From positions 1 to 57,486 of the forward strand of contig NZ_MKKC01000079.1 of the NCBI RefSeq assembly GCF_001942255.1: 57,486 nt of DNA, in the 5' to 3' direction. The position numbers were made by a program, and so were the translations under genes. Numbering within the stretch: position 1 is the stretch's first letter; each line of letters starts with the position of its first letter. Below the pieces are notes generated by a model. That model saw nothing but the letters and a program-made list of their open reading frames with translations, was not told the DNA's origin and searched no databases. The stretch comes from Nocardiopsis sp. CNR-923. GTDB taxonomy: Bacteria > Actinomycetota > Actinomycetes > Streptosporangiales > Streptosporangiaceae. Of the stretch, positions 27,213 through 36,016 are shown piece by piece.

Positions 27213-29653
27213 ATGGACCGTGAAGGGGCCGCCTCGGTCGAACCGACCTTTCTCACGTTGGACGGTCGAGGCGTCGTGACCGCGTGGAGCACCGGGGCGC
27301 ACCGGGTCCTCGGATACGAGCCTGGGGAGGTGGTCGGTCACCCGGCGGCCGACCTGCTCGCCGGGGATCCGGCGCCGCCCCTGCCCTGGGACCGTGAGGG
27401 CCCGGGCCCCTGGAACGGGCGGATCGCGGTCCGGCGCAAGGACGGCCGCACACACGACCTGAGGATGAGCGCGTACCCCACGTTCGACGCGGTCGGCGGG
27501 GGCGGATGGCTCCTGACGTTCGACGGGCCCCGGCCCACCGCCGACCATGGCACGGACGACTCCGAACCCGACGTCGGCGTGCTCAAGCGCTGGGCCCTGG
27601 AACAGATCCCGCTGCCGATGGCGCTCTTCGACCGACGCGGTGCGACGATCGCGGCCAACCCGGCCACTGAGCGGGCGATGGGCCTGAGCGAACGGGAGCT
27701 GCTCGGCCCGAGCGCGGGGGAACGGGCACCCGGGCCGGGCGTGGAGGGTCTGGCCCGGATCCCCGAATTCGTGGATCGCGTGCTGAACGCGGGAGAGGAG
27801 GTGCTCTACGAAACCAGTCTTCGCACCCCGGGGGAGGCACGCGAGCACGCGTGGCTGCTGACCCTCTATCCCGTCAGGGATCAGTCCGGCCGCGTACGCG
27901 CGATGTCGATGGCCGCCATGGACGCCACCGCGCAGTTCCTGGCCAGACACCGGCTGGGCATCCTCAACGACGCGGGGTTCAGGATCGGCACGGCGCTCAA
28001 CGTCGCCCGCACGGCGGACGAGCTGACGGTCATCGCCACCGACCACTTCGCCGACCTCGCCATCGTGGACCTGCTCGACGGCGTCCTGCACGGGGACGAG
28101 CCGATCCCGGGGCCGCCCGGTGAGCATCCCCTCTTCCGCCGTGCCGCCCAGCGGTCCGTCCTCCACGGGTGCCCTGAGGCGGTCGTCCGGGTCGGAACGG
28201 CCTACACCTACCCCGAGGGGTCGCCACCCGCGCTCGCGCTCGCCAGCGGACAGGCCTCGCTGCACCGGGTCGACGAGCAGAACCTGACCTGGTGGGCCTC
28301 GGGCTCGCCGGCCCGCGCCCGGAGCATCAGGGACCACGGCATCCACTCACTGCTCGTGGTGCCCGTACGGGCCCGTTCCCTGACACTCGGAGTGGCGATC
28401 TTCGCCCGCCATCGCACCGCGGACCCGTTCGATGAGGATGATCTGCTCCTCGCTCGCGAAGTGGTCGCCCGTGCGGCGCTGAGCATGGACAACGCACGCC
28501 GCTACACGAACGAGCGGGCCACCGCCCTCGCCCTCCAACGCAGTCTGCTCCCCCGCCGGGTGCCGCGCAGCGGGCCGTGGACGTGGCGTCCCGCTATGTG
28601 CCCGCGCGTTCCCATGCCGGGATCGGCGGCGACTGGTTCGACGTCATCCCGCTGTCGGGGGCGCGGGTGGCGCTCGTGGTGGGTGACGTGGTCGGTCACG
28701 GCATCCACGCCACCGCCACCATGGGCCGGCTGCGCACGGCGGTGCGCACACTGGCCGACGTGGACCTGACACCCGATGAGCTGCTCACCCAGTTGGACGA
28801 CCTGGTGTTGCGTCTGGACTCCGAGGGCCCGCGGTTCGACGCCTGGTCGGGGGAGACCACGGGCGAGGTGGGAGCCACGTGCCTGTACGCCGTCTACGAC
28901 CCGGTCTCCCAGCGGTGTTCCATGGCCAGGGCGGGGCACCCCGTTCCGGCCCTGACCTACCCGGACGGCAACGTCCGCTACCTCGAAGACGTACCGGCCG
29001 GGCCTCCCCTGGGGATCGGTGGTCTGCCCTTCGAGGTCGTGGAGTTCGACATCCCGGAAGGCAGCGTCCTCGCCCTCTACACCAACGGCCTGGTCGAGAC
29101 GCACGATCACAACCAGGACGCCGGATACGCCCGGCTCCGAGACGCCCTCTCCGGGTCCCTGCCCTCCCTGGAGGAAGTGTGCGACAGGGCTCTGCGCAAC
29201 GTCGCGCGCCACCGTCCCGAGGACGATGTCGCCCTGCTCCTGGCCCGGACCCGGGCCCTGCACAGCGACAGGGTCGCCACCTGGGATCTGTCGACGGATC
29301 CCGCGGTCGTCCAACACGCCCGGGAACTGGCGTGCGGCCAGGTGGCGGCCTGGGGCCTGGAGGACTGCGTCCTCACCACGGAACTCATCGTGAGTGAGCT
29401 GGTCACCAATGCCATTCGGTACGGCAACCCGCCCATCCGGCTACGGCTGATCCGGGACGCGACACTCATCTGCGAGGTCTCCGACACCGGCAGTGCCGCC
29501 CCGCACCTGCGTCGCGCCCGGGTCTTCGACGAGGGGGGCCGCGGCCTCTTCATCGTCGCCCAGCTCACCCATCGATGGGGCAGTCGCCACTCAGGGACCG
29601 GGAAGACGATCTGGGCCGAGCAGCTCCTGCCCTCGTCGGGTCCGGCGGAGTGA
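27213..29653 (+). CDS. PAS-GAF-PP2C (SpoIIE) phosphatase with C-terminal RsbW-like kinase domain (one frameshift)
   Basis: This 813-aa regulator has PAS 1 (about 10-115), PAS 2 (125-235), GAF (250-430), a SpoIIE/PP2C phosphatase (440-660) and an RsbW-type HATPase (690-805). Proteins of this layout control anti-sigma antagonists by phosphorylation and dephosphorylation in response to a sensed signal. Phosphatase motifs are GIGGDWFDVI, VVGDVVGHG and PEDDVALLL. The metal-binding Asp in the usual YTDGL motif is Asn (ALYTNGLVET), so phosphatase activity could be reduced. The kinase N-box is ELVTNAIRYG. The frame breaks near 28573; adding one G to a GGG run joins RVPRSGA to VDVASRYVPARSHAGIGGDW. 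ATG 27213 has GGGGAGGAAG upstream. Confidence 0.9.
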
Positions 29654-29890
29654 GCCCGGGCAGGGCTTCGGGCAATTCGAGCAGCGCGGAGTGCTCGCGC
29701 CCGACGAAGGACGTCAGCGCGCACACGCGGTCCCCGTCGAGCGTCAGCACCGTGACCGACCAGGCCGCGTGCGCGCCCGCTCCGTCGTCCCACAGGTACC
29801 CGGCGACCGCCGGTTGGCCGTTCGCCTCGGTCGGCAGGGTCCGCCAGCTCCCGCACCCGGTGATCGGGACCCGCACGGCGAAGTCGGTGG
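29640..29890 (-). pseudogene. ECF sigma factor (SigJ-like) remnant, C-terminal SnoaL-like part
   Basis: On the minus strand, TDFAVRVPITGCG leads into LPTEANGQPAVAGYLWDD and VTVLTLDGDRVCALTSFVG, which looks like the C-terminal SnoaL-like domain of ECF41/SigJ-type sigma factors. The sigma-2 and sigma-4 DNA-binding domains are missing; the frame upstream (29890-30085) is Arg/Pro-rich and not sigma-like. The frame continues into the end of the phosphatase gene and stops at 29565. I read it as a truncated relic convergent with the phosphatase gene. Confidence 0.55.
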
Positions 29891-30084
29891 AGGGGTGTCG
29901 CGTGCGAGGGGAGAGCCCCCGGCGACCGGATGGGCGGAGGACCACCGCGGCCGCTGGTATGACCGGCGCGCGGGGCCGCCGGGGGCGTGTGGGACCCAAC
30001 CCCCGCCGGAGGGTCCCACGGTCGGGAAGCGCCGCGTCAAGGACTCCCGCCCCAGTCAGCGTTCCCCGGTTCCTGGGGCTGGTG

Positions 30085-30513
30085 TCAGCCGGTGTAGTTG
30101 GGGTCCGCGGGCAGGGGGTTGGCCGCTCCGGCGGCCTCGGCGGCATTCCGCTCCTGCTCGGCCCACTCGACCTCCTCTTCGAGATCCATCATGAGCTCCT
30201 GGCAGTCCTCCAGGTCCTCGACCGCGAAGTCATCGCTGTTCGCCCCGAGGATGTTCGCGTATTCCAGGACCTCCACCCAGCACGCTTCCAGGTCATCCTG
30301 GTCGGAGGTATTCGGGTCGGAGTTGTCGTCGGGAGCCTCGCTCGGTGCGGGGGAGGGCGCGGGAGACGGAGCCCCGGACTGCCCAAGAGGCAGAGCCCCG
30401 GACTGCGCGGGGGACGGGACGGGAGACTCCCCGTCGTCGGCCAGAGCGGGCGAGGCCCCGAAGAGCGTCACCGCGGCGGCTCCGGCGGCGAGGAACACGT
30501 GCTTCAGTCGCAT
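30085..30513 (-). CDS. Secreted acidic protein, unknown
   Basis: This 142-aa protein has a signal peptide, MRLKHVFLAAGAAAVTLFG, with likely cleavage after SPALA, then a Pro/Ser/Ala-rich linker and an acidic helical C-terminus rich in Asp/Glu with two Cys (EACWVEVLEY, EDCQELMMDL). ATG 30513 with GAAAGG upstream is preferred to a start at 30549. I do not recognise the family. It lies 3' of the L,D-transpeptidase in the same direction, separated by about 108 bp, and both act outside the membrane, so an envelope role is likely but unproven. Confidence 0.7.
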   Translation of the reverse strand: MRLKHVFLAAGAAAVTLFGASPALADDGESPVPSPAQSGALPLGQSGAPSPAPSPAPSEAPDDNSDPNTSDQDDLEACWVEVLEYANILGANSDDFAVEDLEDCQELMMDLEEEVEWAEQERNAAEAAGAANPLPADPNYTG

Positions 30514-30621
30514 GATCGACCTTTCGTTGTGGTGTCTGTGGTGGTTCACGGCGGGCGGAGCGGTCTCCGCCCGCCTCCGGCCCCGGCTCCGCCCCCGTAT
30601 TCGCGGAGCCCGGACCGCTCC

Positions 30622-31395
30622 TCACGCGGAGATCTCGACCGGGGTGCCGATCGGCAGGTTCTCGGCCATCCAGGTGATGTCCTCGTTGGCGACCCGAATG
30701 CAGCCGTGGCTCACCTGCCGTCCCAGGGCCTCCTCGTCGTTGGTGCCGTGCACCGCCAACTGGCCGGGACCGCCCGCGAAGGTCTCCAACGTCTCGGAGA
30801 ACCCACTGAGCCCGAAGGCGTAGAGGCCGTAGGGACCCTCGGGGTCCGGCGGCTGAAGCAGCTCGGTGAAGTAGTAGCGGCCCTCCGGGGTGGGCGTCTC
30901 GCTCTCCCCGGTGCCGATGACCCCCGAGCGCACCTCCTCCGCTCCTTCCAGGACGGTGAACTCGAACGCGGTCACGTCGATCTCCACGCGGTAGTCGGTG
31001 TTGGTCAGCGTCACCTCGTCCTTGCGCACCCATCCGGTGCTGCCGTTCGGACGGATCGGCAGGAGCACCTCCAACCACTCGCCGTCGACGCTCTCGACGA
31101 GGAACGTCCGCTCCGCACCGAGCTCGTTGGGGTTCGCCAGCGTGTCGAGGACCTCGTCCCCGCCCGCCTCGGTACGGATGTCGATCGAGTCGCCGATGAC
31201 CGTGACGATCCCAGCCCCGGTCACCCCCGCTTCCACGGGTCCGGCGGGGGAATCCCCTCCCGCCTCGTCCGAGGCGGGAGACGAGCACGCCGTGAGGGCG
31301 ACCAGGAGCGCGACCGTCGCCACGGGCGGCGGGGCCGCACGCGATCCGGGTCGAATCAGGCGCGGAAGCGGTGGGAATCGACGCATGGGAACCAT
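30622..31395 (-). CDS. L,D-transpeptidase (YkuD) lipoprotein
   Basis: This 257-aa exported protein has a lipobox, ALLVALTACSS, so it should be anchored by Cys in the membrane. After an SH3-like N-terminal part, the YkuD catalytic domain shows VHGTNDEEALGRQVSHGCIRV with the nucleophilic Cys. Such enzymes form 3-3 peptidoglycan cross-links. It diverges from the two-component system at 31656, with about 260 bp between, which might place it under that system's control. The start is probably ATG 31395 or 31386 (MRRF). Confidence 0.9.
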   Translation of the reverse strand: MVPMRRFPPLPRLIRPGSRAAPPPVATVALLVALTACSSPASDEAGGDSPAGPVEAGVTGAGIVTVIGDSIDIRTEAGGDEVLDTLANPNELGAERTFLVESVDGEWLEVLLPIRPNGSTGWVRKDEVTLTNTDYRVEIDVTAFEFTVLEGAEEVRSGVIGTGESETPTPEGRYYFTELLQPPDPEGPYGLYAFGLSGFSETLETFAGGPGQLAVHGTNDEEALGRQVSHGCIRVANEDITWMAENLPIGTPVEISA

Positions 31396-31655
31396 CCGGG
31401 TTCGTCTGGCGGGGGTCGCCTCCGGCGCGCTGGGACGCGCCGGAGGCGTGTGGGACGCGTCCGGCGCGGTCTCCGCCCGGCCGGACGGTTATGAACCTTG
31501 GCGTACGAATATGTGGATCCTGTGTGCTCGCAGTGTGGGATCCGTGTTCTGACCTGGAGGGTGTTCCTGGGCGACTTCCGCCGGCGTGTCCGCTTCCTTC
31601 GGCGCGGCGTACGATCGAGCCGCGCCAGCGTTCCCACGAGCGAGCGGAGGACACC

Positions 31656-32357
31656 GTGTGCGCCCATGTGCTCGTCGCCGAGGACGACGCGAACCAGGCC
31701 GACCTCATCCGGCGTTACCTGGAGCACGAGGGTCACGTCGTGCGCGTGGTCCATGACGGCCGCGCCGCGGTCGCCGAACACCACCGCGATGTGCCGGACC
31801 TGGTGATCCTGGACGTGATGATGCCGATCATGAGCGGGCTGGACGCCTGTCGCGCGCTGCGCGCCGAGTCGGACGTCGCGGTCCTGATGCTCACCGCGCG
31901 CTCCACCGAGGAGGACCTGCTCACGGGGCTCGACCTGGGCGCGGACGACTACGTCACCAAGCCCTACAGCCCGCGCGAGCTGATGGCGCGCGTGCGCACC
32001 CTGCTGCGCCGGTCCCGCCGCCGTGTCGAACGGGCCGACCGCGTCCTGCGCGCGGGGCCGCTCGCGGTCGACCCGGACCAGCACACCGTCGAGCTCCACG
32101 GCTCCCCCGTCGACTGCACCCCCGCCGAGTTCCAGCTGCTCGCGGCGCTGGCCGCCCAGCCGGGGCGGGTGTTCAGCCGGGCGCAACTGCTGGAGTACAT
32201 CCACGGCGTCAGCCGGTTCATCACCGAGCGCACGATCGACGTCCACGTGATGAACCTGCGCCGCAAACTCGAACACGACCCCCGTAAGCCCGCCCTGCTC
32301 GTCACGGTCTACGGCGTCGGATACAAACTGGACGGCTCGGTCGATGGCGCGCCGTAG
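31656..32357 (+). CDS. OmpR-family response regulator
   Basis: This 233-aa regulator has a receiver domain (VLVAEDDANQAD, phospho-acceptor Asp in LVILDVMMP, Lys in VTKPYSP) and a winged-helix output domain (FITERTIDVHVMNLRRKLE, VYGVGYKL). The start is GTG 31656 with GCGGAGG upstream; the open frame extends further back without a site. It overlaps the kinase gene by 14 bp. The neighbouring divergent L,D-transpeptidase makes a cell-wall stress role reasonable, but this is inference. Confidence 0.93.
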   Translation: MCAHVLVAEDDANQADLIRRYLEHEGHVVRVVHDGRAAVAEHHRDVPDLVILDVMMPIMSGLDACRALRAESDVAVLMLTARSTEEDLLTGLDLGADDYVTKPYSPRELMARVRTLLRRSRRRVERADRVLRAGPLAVDPDQHTVELHGSPVDCTPAEFQLLAALAAQPGRVFSRAQLLEYIHGVSRFITERTIDVHVMNLRRKLEHDPRKPALLVTVYGVGYKLDGSVDGAP

Positions 32358-34398
32358 GGGCGCGCTGCGGCACAGTCTGCTCGCCCGCATGCTGGCGAGC
32401 TCCGTGCTCGTCGCGGTCTGCTCCATCACGGCGACCGCGTGGCTGGCGGTCCAGGGAACGTCGGAGTCGATCGGCTCGGATCAGGGCGAGACGCTGGCCG
32501 CCGACACCCGCATCCACGACACGCTCGTCGGCTACGCGGCGACCCATCCCGACTGGGACGCCGTCGACGCGACCGTGGACGAGCTCGCCGAGGAGACGGG
32601 ACGCCGCATCGTCCTGGCGACGGAGAACCGACGTCTCCTCGCCGACTCGGAAGCCGGGTCCGAGGCTCACCTCCCACCGCGTGCCTCGTCCGTCGTGGAC
32701 CCGCTCGCGGTGGACGTGACGCTCGTGTCGGAGGGTGCCGACCGTGTGGACGCGCGGGCGGTCGGCCCGTTCGCGCTCGCCGACGAGGATCGGCGGCTCC
32801 TGGAGACCGTCGCTGCGGGGGCCGTCGACTGCCTCCGTGACGAGTGGGGGCTCTCGGCCGTGGTGGAGACCGCGCCGAGCGGTCGCCCGTACCTGGCGGT
32901 GGCGGACGGCGCGGAGGAGCTCGTCTTCGCACAGGAGTACTGCGGGTTCGATGAGCTGGAGGAACCCACCGACGGCGAACGGGAGGTTCTGAAGACGCTG
33001 GTCGCTCTCACCGGTGACTGCCTGGGCGACGAAGATCCGCAGGTGCGGTTCCGTATGGACGCCGCGACGGGATCGGTGCTCGCCGTCCCCACGGCCGGGG
33101 CCCTGGGCGCTCCCGCCGACGAGGCCCCCGCCCCCTCGCCCCGGGAGGAGGGCGGTGCACCGTCACCCGGACCTGGGCCGTTCCCTCCCGATTCGACCGA
33201 GCCGGCCGACTCGGGGGAGGAGCCGACGTGGATCGAGGACGACGATTCGGTGGAGTTCGAAGCCGAGGAGCTGGCCGCACGGGAGCGTGCTCGGGAGGAG
33301 GAGCTCACCGAGGAGACCGGCCCCCCGGCGGCCCCCGGGAACATCGTCGGGCCCCAGTCGCCCGCCCTCGATCAGCGCACAGCGGACTGTGTGGCCAGCG
33401 CCCGCCGCGAACTGCTCCGCCCGTACGTGGCCCCGGCGGCCCTCCTCTTCATCGACGACCCGTCCGCCGACACCGCCGCCGCGCCCTCCCTCTCGCGCGA
33501 GGGCCTGCTGCGGGTCTCCGGTGTGGTGCTCCTGGTGCTGCTGCTGACGGTCGGGGTGAGCGTGGCCGTGTCGACACGCCTGGTGCGCCCCGTCCGCGCG
33601 CTGACGGACGCGGTGACGCGGATGCGTCAGGGGCGGGGGGCGGCTCGGGTCGAGGTGCGTGACTCCGGCGAGATCGGTGAACTGGCCGCCGCGTTCAACG
33701 AGATGTCGGAGCACCTGGAACAGTTGGAGGACCAGCGCAAGGCCATGGTCAGCGACGTCTCGCACGAGCTGCGCACACCGCTGAGCAACCTGCGGGGGTG
33801 GCTGGAGGCGGTCCAGGACGGGGTGGCCGACCTGGAACCGGAGCGCATGGAGATGCTGGTGGGCGAGACCCTGCTGCTCCAGGAGATCATCGACGACCTG
33901 CGGGACCTCGCGCTGGCCGACGCCGGCAAACTGCGGCTCTCCCTGGAGCTGGTGGAGGCGCGCGGGCTCGTCGAGCAGCTCGCGGCCAGCTATCGGCTGC
34001 GCGCGGACGAGGCGGGGCTGGGCCTGGTCACCGAGACGTCCGACGTCGTGCTCAGGGCCGACCGCACCCGGCTGTTCCAGGCCGTGGGCAACCTGGTCGG
34101 CAACGCTTTGCGGCACACGTCGGAGGGCACGGTCACCGTGCGCGTCCGGGCCGAGGGCGACGACGCGGTGTTCGAGGTCGCCGACACGGGGACGGGCATC
34201 GCCGCCGAGGACCTGCCGTACGTGTTCGACCGGTTCTGGCGGGCGGAGAAGTCACGCAGCCGACAGACCGGGGGAAGCGGCCTGGGGTTGGCCATCGTGC
34301 GCAACCTGACCGAGCTGCACGGTGGGAGGGTCTCGGTCGAGAGCGTCCTCGGCGAGGGAACGACGTTCACGCTCCGGCTCCCCCTGGTGGGGCCGTGA
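32344..34398 (+). CDS. Sensor histidine kinase with large extracytoplasmic domain
   Basis: This 684-aa membrane kinase has TM1 at about 14-36, an unusually long acidic extracytoplasmic region (about 37-388) with a Pro/Ser-rich linker and four Cys, and TM2 at about 392-412. HAMP follows, then HisKA with the phosphorylated His in VSDVSHELRTPLSN, and an HATPase with N-box GNLVGNALRHT and G-boxes VADTGTGIA and GGSGLGLAIV. It pairs with the regulator at 31656. The four Cys (in DCLRDE, YCGFDE, DCLGDE and DCVASA) could form disulfides and make the sensor redox- or envelope-responsive. Confidence 0.93.
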   Translation: MARRRGALRHSLLARMLASSVLVAVCSITATAWLAVQGTSESIGSDQGETLAADTRIHDTLVGYAATHPDWDAVDATVDELAEETGRRIVLATENRRLLADSEAGSEAHLPPRASSVVDPLAVDVTLVSEGADRVDARAVGPFALADEDRRLLETVAAGAVDCLRDEWGLSAVVETAPSGRPYLAVADGAEELVFAQEYCGFDELEEPTDGEREVLKTLVALTGDCLGDEDPQVRFRMDAATGSVLAVPTAGALGAPADEAPAPSPREEGGAPSPGPGPFPPDSTEPADSGEEPTWIEDDDSVEFEAEELAARERAREEELTEETGPPAAPGNIVGPQSPALDQRTADCVASARRELLRPYVAPAALLFIDDPSADTAAAPSLSREGLLRVSGVVLLVLLLTVGVSVAVSTRLVRPVRALTDAVTRMRQGRGAARVEVRDSGEIGELAAAFNEMSEHLEQLEDQRKAMVSDVSHELRTPLSNLRGWLEAVQDGVADLEPERMEMLVGETLLLQEIIDDLRDLALADAGKLRLSLELVEARGLVEQLAASYRLRADEAGLGLVTETSDVVLRADRTRLFQAVGNLVGNALRHTSEGTVTVRVRAEGDDAVFEVADTGTGIAAEDLPYVFDRFWRAEKSRSRQTGGSGLGLAIVRNLTELHGGRVSVESVLGEGTTFTLRLPLVGP

Positions 34399-34440
34399 CG
34401 GCCCTGGAAGGGCCCCTGGCCGCCCCCGCCGCGCTCCGGA

Positions 34441-35955
34441 TCACCGGCCGATGACGTAGGGCCGTTCCTGGGGCTGGTCCTGATCTATGGGCAGTTCGAC
34501 GACGGGCACGTAGCGGCCGACCGCCTCGCCGCCGCGCTCGGGGCCGTAGCTGAGCATCCCGGCCCCGGCCGGGATCTCGTGGGCGCTGTTCAGCAGCATG
34601 AGCTGGTCGAACACGTCGGTGGACAGCGGAGGGCCGTCGAGTTCCATGGCGTTGGTGGTGCGTACGGCCGAGGCGGCCACGGCGAACGCGTCGTGGTTGA
34701 CCAGGGCGTAGCCGTTGTCCAGCGCGGACGGGTCGTCGGTCACCTCCTCCGCGAACGCCGCCCTGAAGGCGGCGTAGCCGGGCGGAACGTCCACGTCGGA
34801 GGCGCCGTTCGCCCAGCGGGGGTCGATGCCCGAGGCGTAGACGAGGGTGATGCGGCTCTCCTCCAGCGTCGCCATCAGTTCCTCGTCGGCCAGCGCGCTC
34901 AGGCCGGTGACGACGAACAGCACGCGCATGGGGGTGTCCGCGCAGGCCCGCGCGGTGAGGGAGTCGAGGAACGCGTTGAGGTCCGGTGTACGGCCCGCGA
35001 ACAGCACGGTGTCGGTCCCGGCCGCGCACACGTTGAGGGTCACGGTGTTGAACAGTCCGGACCGGGAGTCGTCCCCCACCGTCGTCCCGCTGAACTCCTG
35101 TGCCTGGCCGGTGACGTACTGCCCGAGTCGGGCCCGGTAGGCGTCGCGGAGCGTGCTGACGAACAGGTCGGGTTCGGTGGTGTCGTAGACGAGCGTGGCC
35201 CGCGGCGTCTCCTCCAGTTCGTCGAGGTAATCGCGGAGCGCGCGCACGTACTCGGAGTTGCTGGGGGCGGCGCGAAGCAGACCGGGGATCTCGAAGTGGT
35301 CGAGGCCGTCGGCGGTGACCGCGGAGGAGACCATGGGGATCTGGTTCTCGGCGAGGCGTTCGGCGGCCGACCGGGTGGACTCGACGCTCACGCCCATGCC
35401 CACGACGGCCACGAGGGGGACCGGCTCGGCGGACATCGCGACAAGGTCGTCCACAACCGTCTCCCAGTGCTCCTGCCGGGCGCCCATGTTGGCCAGGACC
35501 AGCTGGATCTGGGGACTCGGGTCGCCGAAGTCGTGCGAGTGGTTGGCACGCATCATGGCGGTGTAGGCGCCTTCCAGGGAGCCGCGGATGCGGCCGGGGT
35601 CCATGGGGCTCACGTCGCCGAAGGTGAGCGTGCCCAGGAAGGCGACCCTGACCGCGGTCGCGCCCTCCTCGGCCACCCGGGCGTTCTCGGCGGCGATGAG
35701 CGCCTGGACCTCGGCGAAGTCGTCGTGGAAGACGTGATCGCCGTCGCTGACGCCCACGCACTGCCCCTCGACCGAGCGCAGGCCGCTGCCGGGCCCGCCG
35801 CAGGCGAACCGGTCCCACACCACGACCGTGCTCGCCGCCAGCACCAGGACGGCCACCACGGCGAGCGCCGACGCGAGCCGTCGCAGTCGGCGGAACCGCT
35901 GGGGTCGTGGGATGACCACGCCGCCACCCGTCGGGGTCCTGTCCTGATCGGCCAT
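34441..35955 (-). CDS. Membrane-anchored type-1 periplasmic-binding protein
   Basis: This 504-aa protein has a cytoplasmic basic N-terminus, one transmembrane helix (about 28-48, LASALAVVAVLVLAASTVVV) and a large outer domain of the branched-chain amino acid receptor type. Fold markers include VRVAFLGTLTFG, PLVAVVGMGVSVEST and RVLFVVTGLSAL. There is no lipobox and no ABC permease nearby, so it probably senses a ligand instead of feeding a transporter. It lies 61 bp after the P-loop ATPase in the same direction. GGAAG precedes ATG 35955. The pair looks like a receptor-ATPase module of unknown function. Confidence 0.8.
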   Translation of the reverse strand: MADQDRTPTGGGVVIPRPQRFRRLRRLASALAVVAVLVLAASTVVVWDRFACGGPGSGLRSVEGQCVGVSDGDHVFHDDFAEVQALIAAENARVAEEGATAVRVAFLGTLTFGDVSPMDPGRIRGSLEGAYTAMMRANHSHDFGDPSPQIQLVLANMGARQEHWETVVDDLVAMSAEPVPLVAVVGMGVSVESTRSAAERLAENQIPMVSSAVTADGLDHFEIPGLLRAAPSNSEYVRALRDYLDELEETPRATLVYDTTEPDLFVSTLRDAYRARLGQYVTGQAQEFSGTTVGDDSRSGLFNTVTLNVCAAGTDTVLFAGRTPDLNAFLDSLTARACADTPMRVLFVVTGLSALADEELMATLEESRITLVYASGIDPRWANGASDVDVPPGYAAFRAAFAEEVTDDPSALDNGYALVNHDAFAVAASAVRTTNAMELDGPPLSTDVFDQLMLLNSAHEIPAGAGMLSYGPERGGEAVGRYVPVVELPIDQDQPQERPYVIGR

Positions 35956-36016
35956 GGTCTGGACTTCCTTCCGTCGTGGGAGTGGTTGCCGTCGGTCCCG
36001 CTCGACCCCGACGGGG

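Noticed and set aside
29575..31494. A 639-codon plus-strand open frame
   Set aside because: It is antisense to the secreted protein and L,D-transpeptidase genes and has no recognisable domain.
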